From: Bacteroidales bacterium
GTDB lineage: Bacteria; Bacteroidota; Bacteroidia; Bacteroidales; UBA932
Direction of reading: 5' to 3'
Length of the DNA: 5,632 nt
Assembly (NCBI GenBank): GCA_009784635.1
Contig: WRBG01000127.1
Span: 1-5,632 of the forward strand
The notes under the pieces are model-generated. The model saw only the letters and a list, made by a program, of their open reading frames with translations, ran no database searches and was not told the origin of the DNA. The translations under genes were made by a program, and so were the position numbers. Each line of letters begins with the position of its first letter. Position 1 is the first letter of the stretch. Below are positions 1 to 5,632 of this stretch, one piece after another.

Positions 1-71
1 CCATCTAAAAATTTCTCTATAACTTGCCACTGTTTATCGGTTAGGTTGGTTGGGTAATTTGTTTTGATCAT
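1..71 (-). CDS. IS5-family transposase, N-terminal fragment
   Basis: The first 23 codons are visible, starting at the ATG whose complement is at 69-71 and running off the left edge. The peptide begins MIKTNYPTNLTDKQW and continues QVIEKFLD. This is the typical N-terminus of IS5-family (IS427-like, DUF4096 domain) transposases common in Bacteroidota, where the conserved 'LTDxQWxxIE' helix precedes the DDE catalytic domain. The catalytic part is outside the window, so activity cannot be judged. There is no Shine-Dalgarno at a useful distance; the AAAGG directly before the ATG is too close. An in-frame stop lies nine codons upstream and no other ATG is available, which fixes the start. A Bacteroidota-type promoter sits just upstream. 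Confidence 0.8.
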   Translation of the reverse strand, partial: MIKTNYPTNLTDKQWQVIEKFLD

Positions 72-99
72 CCTTTGTAATTTTCGTGGTTGATAATCA

Positions 100-130
100 C
101 AAAGATACAAAATAATTCTCAACTAACCAA
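100..130 (-). promoter_or_regulatory. Bacteroidota-type promoter for the transposase
   Basis: Reading the minus strand, TTG (complement at 128-130) is followed after 20 bases by TATCTTTG (complement at 100-107). This matches the Bacteroidota sigma-ABfr consensus TTG-N~20-TAnnTTTG. The -7 box lies about 30 bases before the transposase ATG, a normal distance. The match is by eye only. Confidence 0.6.
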
Positions 131-170
131 CTGATTTGTAAATATATATATTAATTTTTGTTAAATTTAA

Positions 171-455
171 ACAGTTTCTCACAATTACGGAACTATCCAG
201 AAAAATAGTTCGAGCCCTGCCGTTTTCACCATTACGAATACAGGGAGCCATCCGTTGGTAATTTTCCATATTTCCACTTCCTGTGGATGCACCAATGTGG
301 ATTGGGATAAGCGTCCGATTGAACCGGGAAAAACAGCAAGCATCCGCGTTGAAATGACGCCTAACGAAACAGGCTACTTCAGTAAAATGCTTGAAATCTA
401 CTGTAATATACAGGACTCATCCTTTAAATTGACGATAAACGGAAACGCATACTAG
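171..455 (+). pseudogene. DUF1573-domain protein, 5'-truncated remnant
   Basis: An open frame of 94 residues ends at TAG 453-455. It carries the hallmarks of a DUF1573 domain, an Ig-like ASH-type fold common in secreted or lipid-anchored Bacteroidota proteins. These are an 'NYGTI' strand (residues 5-9), 'ITNTG' (21-25), 'PLVI' (28-31), the diagnostic 'SCGCT' (37-41), and a 'PIEPGKT' turn before the last strands. The C-terminus looks complete. The N-terminus is not: an in-frame TAA at 168-170 blocks extension, no ATG occurs in frame, and the usual signal peptide or lipobox is missing. The only start-like codon is a TTG at 255, in the middle of a conserved strand, so it is not credible. The IS fragment immediately upstream is the likely cause. 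Without an export signal the product would be non-functional, if made at all. The native function of DUF1573 proteins is poorly defined. Confidence 0.75.
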
Positions 456-554
456 ATAAAAATTCCATAGAGAAGTATCCGATGGAAACATGGAGCATGG
501 AGCGAACAAAAAAATTAATAATGAATCGCAGGTAGCCAATCATTAAAAAATCCC

Positions 555-562
555 TATCTTGC
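555..562 (+). promoter_or_regulatory. possible -7 box upstream of lepB
   Basis: TATCTTGC lies 20 bases before the lepB ATG and resembles the Bacteroidota TAnnTTTG -7 box with one T missing. I find no convincing TTG -33 element at the right distance upstream, so this is a weak candidate. The rest of the 456-582 spacer holds no gene. Confidence 0.3.
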
Positions 563-582
563 AGCATGAATAAATACCATCA

Positions 583-1332
583 ATGAGTTGGCAAAGAGTC
601 ATTAAGATTTTTATTTGGCTGTGGTTTGCGTTTATAGCGCTCGTTTTGCTTAAAACGGGCAGCCGTATTTTTGTGGGCGACTGGTTTCCGGTAAACACCA
701 CTTCCATGACTCCGACCATTGTCCCCGGCGACAAAATATGGGTAAACAAGCTGATTTTTGGGGCGCGCATCTACAAAAATTTGGATTTCTTGGACGGAAA
801 GCCCTTGGAAACTTTTAGGGTGAAAGGATGGCGAAAGATTCGGCGGGGCGATGTGGTGGTATTCAATGCGCCGATACAAAAATCAAACTTGGATTCGATT
901 GGCTTTAGAATTGACTACGTATATGTAAAACGCTGTATGGGCTTGCCCGGCGATACGGTGAGGATTCATAGACGCGCCGAACGAATCAATCCGCAAGACA
1001 GCCTGTACAGGATGAACAGGCATAGATATGTTGGCGCGATATACGTTCCTAAAAAAGGAGATACCTTACACATAAATCGCCAAAACCTAAGGAGATACCG
1101 CACGGTGATTGCCTACGAAACAAACGGAATATTGCCTGTGGATTATCATGTATTCCGCAACAATTATTACTTTGTGGGCGGCGACAATACCTTACAGTCC
1201 TATGACTCCCGCCATTTTGGTTTTGTGCCCGAAGAATTTATCATAGGCGTCTCCAAGCGGGTGCTGTTTAACAACAGGGACGGCTGGAAGCAAAGATACA
1301 AGGGACGCCGTATACTGCATCGCTTTCCCTAA
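583..1332 (+). CDS. lepB: signal peptidase I (leader peptidase)
   Basis: This 249-residue membrane serine protease removes signal peptides from secreted proteins on the periplasmic side of the inner membrane. One N-terminal transmembrane segment spans roughly residues 6-24. The catalytic boxes follow in order. Box B is 'SMTPT' with nucleophile Ser41, and 'GDKIWVNK' (49-56) follows it. Box D is 'RRGDVVVF' (87-94), then 'YVKRCMGLPGD' with general-base Lys116. Box E is 'GDN...SYDSRHFG' (200-213), retaining Ser206, Asp208 and Arg210. The catalytic pair is intact, so the enzyme should be active. The linker between boxes B and D, about 30 residues, fits the Bacteroidota variant. The ATG at 583 puts a short cytoplasmic tail ahead of the membrane helix. 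No Shine-Dalgarno is visible. The gene is followed after 48 bases by fba, which has its own candidate promoter, so co-transcription is uncertain. Confidence 0.95.
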   Translation: MSWQRVIKIFIWLWFAFIALVLLKTGSRIFVGDWFPVNTTSMTPTIVPGDKIWVNKLIFGARIYKNLDFLDGKPLETFRVKGWRKIRRGDVVVFNAPIQKSNLDSIGFRIDYVYVKRCMGLPGDTVRIHRRAERINPQDSLYRMNRHRYVGAIYVPKKGDTLHINRQNLRRYRTVIAYETNGILPVDYHVFRNNYYFVGGDNTLQSYDSRHFGFVPEEFIIGVSKRVLFNNRDGWKQRYKGRRILHRFP

Positions 1333-1339
1333 AAAATTA

Positions 1340-1347
1340 TATTTTTG
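1340..1347 (+). promoter_or_regulatory. candidate -7 box for fba
   Basis: TATTTTTG matches the Bacteroidota TAnnTTTG -7 consensus exactly. It lies in the lepB-fba spacer, 33 bases before the fba ATG, which would give a leader of about 25 bases. No clear TTG -33 element is present at the expected place, which would fall within the 3' end of lepB. The call is therefore moderate. Confidence 0.45.
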
Positions 1348-1380
1348 CGGGCTGATTTGACATTTTAACGATACAATATT

Positions 1381-2343
1381 ATGATTAGTTACAAAAACTT
1401 AGGATTAGTGAACTCCAGAGCGCTGTTTGCCAAGTCCGTCCAAGGCGGATACGCTATTCCTGCCTTTAATTTCAACAACATGGAGCAGATGCAAGCCATT
1501 ATAGGGGCCTGCGTCGAGACCAAGTCGCCCGTCATTTTGCAGGTGTCGAGCGGCGCCCGCAAGTACGCCAACCAGACCCTGCTGCGTTATATGGCCCAAG
1601 GCGCTGTGGAATACGCCAAAGAGTTGGGCTGCGAGATTCCCATCGTGCTGCATTTAGACCACGGAGACTCTTTTGAACTCTGCAAGTCCTGCATTGAATA
1701 CGGGTTTTCTTCGGTGATGATTGACGGCTCCCACCTCTCTTACGAAGAAAATGTAGCCCTGACCAAAAAAGTAGTGGAATATGCACATCAATACGATGTT
1801 ACTGTAGAAGGCGAGTTGGGCGTATTGGCCGGCGTAGAGGACGAGGTATCGGCAGAACACCACACATACACAGAGCCGGATGAAGTAGAAGATTTTGTAC
1901 AAAGAACCGGCGTGGATTCTTTGGCCATCTCTATCGGCACATCGCACGGCGCATTTAAATTCAAACCCGGACAAAAGACGGAAATCAGGCTCGACATTTT
2001 GGCAGAAATCGAGCGCCGGATTCCCGGATTCCCCATTGTGCTGCACGGGGCTTCCAGTGTGCCTCAAGATATTGTAGCCCAAATCAACCAATACGGAGGC
2101 AAATTAAAAGATTCGATAGGGATTCCCGAAGACCAACTTAGGGCCGCAGCCAAATCTGCCGTTTGCAAAATCAACATCGACAGCGACGGCCGCTTGGCCA
2201 TGACCGCCGCCATTCGCAAAGTATTTACAAACAAGCCCGAAGAGTTTGACCCCCGCAAATATTTAGGCCCTGCCCGCGACAAGCTCAAGGACCTTTACAA
2301 ACACAAAATATTAAACGTGCTGGGAAGCAACGATAAGATTTGA
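1381..2343 (+). CDS. fba: class II fructose-1,6-bisphosphate aldolase
   Basis: This 320-residue cytosolic zinc enzyme reversibly splits fructose-1,6-bisphosphate into dihydroxyacetone phosphate and glyceraldehyde-3-phosphate in glycolysis and gluconeogenesis. The TIM-barrel landmarks are all present. 'YAIPAFNFNN' (24-33) leads. 'LHLDHG' (90-95) carries catalytic Asp93 and zinc ligand His94. 'EGELG' (143-147) follows, then 'GTSHG' with zinc ligand His189 and 'VLHGAS' with zinc ligand His222. 'NIDSDGR' (265-271) forms part of the phosphate-binding region. The sequence is very close to the Bacteroides-type enzyme as I recall it, but appears shorter after His189, where some relatives carry an extra proline-rich loop. 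It also extends about ten residues past the usual 'YKHKI' ending. That extra tail is the part overlapping the convergent glycerate kinase gene by 33 bp. The ATG start is the natural family start. Confidence 0.95.
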   Translation: MISYKNLGLVNSRALFAKSVQGGYAIPAFNFNNMEQMQAIIGACVETKSPVILQVSSGARKYANQTLLRYMAQGAVEYAKELGCEIPIVLHLDHGDSFELCKSCIEYGFSSVMIDGSHLSYEENVALTKKVVEYAHQYDVTVEGELGVLAGVEDEVSAEHHTYTEPDEVEDFVQRTGVDSLAISIGTSHGAFKFKPGQKTEIRLDILAEIERRIPGFPIVLHGASSVPQDIVAQINQYGGKLKDSIGIPEDQLRAAAKSAVCKINIDSDGRLAMTAAIRKVFTNKPEEFDPRKYLGPARDKLKDLYKHKILNVLGSNDKI

Positions 2344-3444
2344 TACGGTAGCGGTAATCTGTTGCCGGGCCATGCGGGGATTCATGGCCTCTTCCAAGGG
2401 CAAGGCATGGGGATAAATGGGAAAAACGCCCGCAAATCCGGCTGCCAACAGCGCTTCTTTGTCCCGTACCGACCCGGCAATGAGCGCCACAGGTATGTTT
2501 TGCCTTTGGGCGGCGGTCAATACCCCAAAAGGGGCTTTGCCCATTAAGGTTTGGCGGTCGGCCCGTCCTTCTCCGGTGATGACCAAATCAGCCTGCGCCG
2601 CTTTTTTGTCAAAATCCACAAAATCAAGTATCCATGCTATACCGGGTTGGAGTTTGGCGTTTAAAAAAGCCAAAAACGCGCCGCCCAATCCTCCTGCCGC
2701 TCCGGCGCCCGGAATATCCTTTATGTCTACATGCCGGCTGCGTAAAATCACCTCCGCCAACAAGGCCATACCTCTGTCTAACTCCCCTACTACCTCCGGC
2801 ACAGCCCCTTTCTGCGGAGCAAATATACAGGCCGCGCCCTGTGGGCCGCAAAAAGGATTCTTCACGTCGCAAATAACAGTGAAGTTACTTTCTTTGAGTG
2901 CAATATGCGCTCCGGAATCATCAATGGCCGCCACTTTGGCCATGGCCGCGCCGCCCAATCCCACCGGAACGCCATGCCGGTCCAAAAACCGGTATCCCAA
3001 GGCCTGCAACATCCCCAAACCCGCATCGTTGGTGGCGCTGCCGCCTATCCCAAGCACAAAATTCCGGCATCCCCGCTCCAAGGCATCCCGAATAAGTTCT
3101 CCGGTGCCAAAAGTAGTAGTATACAGGGGGTTTCTTTGGTCGTAAGGTACTAAAGGCAATCCGTTTACGGCCGCCATCTCTACAAACGCGGTCGCGCCGT
3201 CAGCAGAGAGGCCGTACCGGCTATCAATCAGCTTCATCAGAGGGTCGTGGGCAGACAGGGAGCAAAATTTCCCTCCCGCAACCGACATCAAGGCATCAAG
3301 CATACCTTCGCCCCCGTCCGCAACAGGTATCATCACTACCTCTGCTTGGGGACAAGCCTGTAACACACCCGTCCGCGCGGCCAAGGCTGCCTCTAAGGAC
3401 GACAAACAACCTTTAAACGCATCTATGGCAACAACGACTTTCAA
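2311..3444 (-). CDS. glycerate kinase (GarK/GlxK family)
   Basis: A 377-residue ATP-dependent kinase that phosphorylates D-glycerate to a phosphoglycerate, feeding lower glycolysis; whether the product is 2- or 3-phosphoglycerate cannot be read from the sequence. The family (PF02595) signatures run in order: 'VVVAIDAFKG' at the N-terminus, 'PVADGGEG' (40-47), 'FGTGELI', 'GIGGSATNDAG' in the first half, 'CDVKNPFCGPQGA' in the middle, and 'GAGAAGGLGG' then 'DLVITGEGR' in the C-terminal half. I chose TTG at 3444-3442 as start. It places the initiator directly before the family's conserved 'KVVVAIDAFKG' strand, gives the usual length, and leaves 19 bases after the tpiA stop. An in-frame ATG at 3519 would add 25 unrelated residues and overlap tpiA by 56 bases, which is less likely. 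The close spacing suggests co-transcription with tpiA. The 3' end overlaps fba by 33 bp on the opposite strand. Confidence 0.92.
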   Translation of the reverse strand: MKVVVAIDAFKGCLSSLEAALAARTGVLQACPQAEVVMIPVADGGEGMLDALMSVAGGKFCSLSAHDPLMKLIDSRYGLSADGATAFVEMAAVNGLPLVPYDQRNPLYTTTFGTGELIRDALERGCRNFVLGIGGSATNDAGLGMLQALGYRFLDRHGVPVGLGGAAMAKVAAIDDSGAHIALKESNFTVICDVKNPFCGPQGAACIFAPQKGAVPEVVGELDRGMALLAEVILRSRHVDIKDIPGAGAAGGLGGAFLAFLNAKLQPGIAWILDFVDFDKKAAQADLVITGEGRADRQTLMGKAPFGVLTAAQRQNIPVALIAGSVRDKEALLAAGFAGVFPIYPHALPLEEAMNPRMARQQITATVSNLIVASQHV

Positions 3445-3463
3445 TACTTTAGGAAACAGCTTT

Positions 3464-4216
3464 TTAGAAGGCCCTTGCAATGGCCAAGAAGTCTTCTGCC
3501 GACAAGGAAGCGCCTCCAATCAATCCCCCGTCTATATCGTTTTGGGCAAAAAGTTCCGCCGCGTTGGAAGGTTTGCAGCTCCCTCCGTAGAGAATACTGG
3601 TTTGGGCGGCCAAGATGCCAAAGGATTCCGCCAAGGTTTTACGGATAAAGGCATGCACTTCCTGCGCCTGTTCCGCCGTTGCCGTTTTGCCGGTTCCTAT
3701 GGCCCAAACCGGTTCATAGGCAATCACTACTTTGGAAAAATCAGAAGGATTGAGCATGGCCACCGTCTCTCTAAGCTGGGAGGCAATTACCGCAAAATAA
3801 CTTCCGGCTTCCCTTTCTTCGAGCCGCTCTCCCACGCAAAAAATCGGCGTCAATCCAACCCGCAGGGCCTGAGCTAATTTCTGATTAAGTATCTGAGCGT
3901 TTTCTCCGTAATATTCACGCCGCTCCGAATGTCCGATGATTACATATTGACAGGATACGGAGGCCAACATTTCTGCGGAAACTTCTCCGGTATAGGCTCC
4001 TTTTGCATGGGCGGCGCAATTTTGGGCGCCAATCATAATTCCGTGATTTTTAAGATATTGATGGACAATATGCAAATGAGTGAAAGGGGGCACCACCACC
4101 ACCTGCACATGAGCGGGAATTTCTTTTTCGCCCGCTATCAGTGCGGCAACCAAGGATATACCCTGCTCTATGGTGGTGTTCATTTTCCAGTTTCCGGCTA
4201 AGATTTTTTTACACAT
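3464..4216 (-). CDS. tpiA: triosephosphate isomerase
   Basis: This 250-residue cytosolic enzyme interconverts dihydroxyacetone phosphate and glyceraldehyde-3-phosphate, acting directly on the products of the aldolase encoded nearby. All catalytic elements are visible. 'AGNWKMN' (7-13) carries Asn9 and Lys11. 'IIGHSERR' (93-100) carries electrophile His96. 'AYEPVWAIGTGKTA' (166-179) carries catalytic base Glu168 and the flexible phosphate-gripping loop 6. 'YGGS' (210-213) and 'DGGLIGGASL' (229-238) form the remaining phosphate-binding loops. Length is normal for the family and nothing is missing. The ATG at 4216 is the standard start, 11 bases after the stop of the RND transporter gene and without an obvious Shine-Dalgarno. 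The glycerate kinase follows closely, so the three genes probably form one transcript. Confidence 0.96.
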   Translation of the reverse strand: MCKKILAGNWKMNTTIEQGISLVAALIAGEKEIPAHVQVVVVPPFTHLHIVHQYLKNHGIMIGAQNCAAHAKGAYTGEVSAEMLASVSCQYVIIGHSERREYYGENAQILNQKLAQALRVGLTPIFCVGERLEEREAGSYFAVIASQLRETVAMLNPSDFSKVVIAYEPVWAIGTGKTATAEQAQEVHAFIRKTLAESFGILAAQTSILYGGSCKPSNAAELFAQNDIDGGLIGGASLSAEDFLAIARAF

Positions 4217-4227
4217 AATGATTGAGT

Positions 4228-5632
4228 TTATATTTTAGACGGCGCAAAGGTAATATTATTCGAAATCCCATCAAAAACCATATACACTACCGGCACCACA
4301 ACCAAGGTCAATAGCATCGAACTTGTCAGTCCGCCGATGATGACCCAAGCCATGCCGTTTTTCAGTTCTGCGCCGCTGCCGGAAGCAAGGGCGATGGGTA
4401 ACATTCCGAAAATGGTGGATAACGACGTCATCAAAATAGGACGCAAACGGTTTTTTCCTGCGTCTATGATAGCGTCGTAGGTGTTCATACCCTTTTGTTT
4501 GCGGGCGAAATTGGCGAAATCTACCAACAGAATGGCGTTTTTTGACACCACGCCCATCAGGACTATTAAACCGATGATGCTGAATATAGACAGCGGCTCC
4601 ATGGTGAGCGCCAACGCAAATATTGCGCCAATCATCGACAACGGAATGGAAAACAGAACAATAACAGGCGTTGCCAATGAATTGTATAATACTACCAAAA
4701 TCAAATAGATAAGCACGATAGCCGCCAAGAAGGCAAATCCCAACATTCCAAAGGCGTCGTCTTGCTGTTCCATCATACCGCCCTCTTTAACGGTAACGCC
4801 AACAGGAATAACGCCTTCCAACGCGCTTTTGATTTCCGCGCTGACCGTTCCAGACGGACGACCCGTAACATTTGACCTCACGCCGATTGACGAAATGCGG
4901 TCGGTGCGCTCTAAAACAGAGGGTCCCAAACCGTAGGTAATATCGGCAATCTGACTTAGTTCTATCAGTTCGCCTCTGCGGTTCATAACGGTTAGATTTG
5001 CAACATCTTCGAGGCGGTTGCGGTCGAAATTGTCAATGCCGATGCGAATGTTGTATTCGTGGTTTCCTTCGCTGAATTTGGAATCGTCGTTGCCTGCGAG
5101 CGCCACGCGAAGGGTAGAGCCTACGTCAACAACCGAAAGTCCGAGCAGCGCAATTTTGTTGCGGTCTAAGCGTACCTGAACTTCCTGACGCGGCGCGTCT
5201 GTCGAAAAACGGGCGTCAACAGTTCCGGGCGTGCTTCTCACAATGTCCAATATCTTGTTTGCCGTTTCTTGAACCTGCTCAAAATCTGTTCCCTGCACGA
5301 TTAACTGAATAGCGTCTGAACCGCTTCCGGTAATCCACCTTGCGCGTACTCCGGGAATTGCGCCCATAATCGCTCTTTTGACCTGTTCGGCAAATTCCTC
5401 GACGCCAATGTCGCGCTTGTCGCTGTCCACAAGTTTTACGGCAATGTTTGAGACGTTGTTTCTTGCGCTTCCCCGCGAGGTTCTGCCCACGTTGGTATAA
5501 ATGAGTTCCACTTCGGGGAAGGCTGTGATGATTTTTTCTACCTGCATGGTAATCTGATTGTTTTGGTAAATCGTTACCTGCGGACTCATATCCAACTCAA
5601 AGGTAAATTCGCCGCGGTCTCCGTCGGGAACA
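4228..5632 (-). CDS. RND-family (HAE1-type) efflux transporter, C-terminal part
   Basis: The frame is open from the right window edge to TAA 4230-4228, giving 467 residues, roughly the C-terminal 45% of a protein usually about 1000-1050 residues long. It corresponds to the inner-membrane, proton-driven pump of a tripartite efflux system with a periplasmic adaptor and outer-membrane channel, neither visible here. The fragment begins in the second periplasmic loop, with 'GDRGEF' near residues 4-9. It continues through the porter and docking subdomains to about residue 290. The last five membrane helices follow, at roughly 295-315, 321-342, 347-372, 397-416 and 427-455. Typical second-half motifs are present: 'SIPLS', 'GVVSKNAILLVDF' and 'RLRPILMTSLSTIFGMLPIA'. 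The substrate cannot be inferred. The C-terminal tail after the last helix is short, which is normal for this family. tpiA follows 11 bases downstream. Confidence 0.93.
   Translation of the reverse strand, partial: VPDGDRGEFTFELDMSPQVTIYQNNQITMQVEKIITAFPEVELIYTNVGRTSRGSARNNVSNIAVKLVDSDKRDIGVEEFAEQVKRAIMGAIPGVRARWITGSGSDAIQLIVQGTDFEQVQETANKILDIVRSTPGTVDARFSTDAPRQEVQVRLDRNKIALLGLSVVDVGSTLRVALAGNDDSKFSEGNHEYNIRIGIDNFDRNRLEDVANLTVMNRRGELIELSQIADITYGLGPSVLERTDRISSIGVRSNVTGRPSGTVSAEIKSALEGVIPVGVTVKEGGMMEQQDDAFGMLGFAFLAAIVLIYLILVVLYNSLATPVIVLFSIPLSMIGAIFALALTMEPLSIFSIIGLIVLMGVVSKNAILLVDFANFARKQKGMNTYDAIIDAGKNRLRPILMTSLSTIFGMLPIALASGSGAELKNGMAWVIIGGLTSSMLLTLVVVPVVYMVFDGISNNITFAPSKI

Larger units (their letters stand above)
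1..165 (-). mobile_element. 5' end of an IS5-family insertion sequence (partial, cut by window edge)
   Basis: This segment holds the start of an IS5-like transposase reading leftward off the window, plus its AT-rich upstream leader. The right boundary is an estimate. The element must end between the promoter -33 element near 130 and about base 171, where the reading frame of the DUF1573 remnant becomes open and family-like. The other end lies outside the window, so I could not match terminal inverted repeats or a target-site duplication. Bases 131-170 are very AT-rich with no gene and could be IS end or flank. Identification rests on the transposase N-terminus and on the abrupt 5' truncation of the neighbouring gene. 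Confidence 0.65.

Noticed and set aside
152..160. TAATTTTTG as an outward promoter from the IS end toward the DUF1573 remnant
   Set aside because: The spacing inside the box is one base too long and there is no TTG at the right distance upstream. In AT-rich DNA such matches are common.
463..487. Inverted repeat TTCCAT / ATGGAA after the DUF1573 stop, a possible terminator
   Set aside because: The stem is only 6 bp and AT-rich with a 13-base loop and no T-run following, so it is too weak to call a terminator.
489..502. Tandem CATGGAG CATGGAG in the spacer before lepB
   Set aside because: Only two copies of 7 bases, with no other instance noticed nearby. Chance or a minor slippage event explains it.
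1654..2091. 145-codon open frame on the minus strand within fba
   Set aside because: It is antisense to a fully conserved aldolase and has no family-like motif or upstream signal.
2938..2947. Perfect 10-bp palindrome GGCCATGGCC
   Set aside because: It encodes Ala-Met-Ala inside the glycerate kinase and occurs readily in GC-rich coding sequence. There is no sign of a regulatory site.
2417..3145. Long open frame (242 codons) on the plus strand inside the glycerate kinase region
   Set aside because: It is fully antisense to a clear glycerate kinase, has a low-complexity Ala/Pro/Ser/Lys composition and no recognisable domain. This is the expected shadow of a GC-rich gene.

Overview
The window looks like chromosomal DNA from a member of the Bacteroidota, probably Bacteroidales-like. 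Three things support this. Fructose-bisphosphate aldolase (Fba), triosephosphate isomerase (TpiA) and signal peptidase I (LepB) resemble the Bacteroides-type versions as I recall them. Candidate promoters fit the Bacteroidota TAnnTTTG -7 box. Gene starts lack Shine-Dalgarno sequences. The genus cannot be settled from the sequence alone.

Layout, left to right. Bases 1 to about 165 hold the 5' end of an IS5-family insertion sequence: the first 23 codons of its transposase on the minus strand, with its own promoter. It abuts a DUF1573 gene remnant (171-455, plus strand) that has lost its start and N-terminus. A 127-bp spacer (456-582) follows, then a complete signal peptidase I gene (lepB, 583-1332) and a complete class II fructose-bisphosphate aldolase gene (fba, 1381-2343), both on the plus strand. 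The rest is on the minus strand, read from the right edge: the C-terminal part of an RND (HAE1-type) efflux transporter (5632-4228, running off the window), tpiA (4216-3464), and a glycerate kinase (3444-2311, TTG start). Gaps of 11 and 19 bases between these three suggest one transcription unit. The glycerate kinase converges on fba, and the two coding regions overlap tail to tail by 33 bp.

How the genes fit together. Fba splits fructose-1,6-bisphosphate into dihydroxyacetone phosphate and glyceraldehyde-3-phosphate. TpiA interconverts these two trioses. Glycerate kinase feeds glycerate into the lower half of the same pathway as a phosphoglycerate. The centre of the window is therefore a small central-carbon cluster on two opposing strands. 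LepB (protein export) and the RND pump (envelope efflux) are unrelated in function. Almost the whole window is explained by known families, and I see no sign of an undescribed system. The most notable points are the IS-associated truncation of the DUF1573 gene, the non-ATG start of the glycerate kinase, and the overlapping convergent 3' ends.
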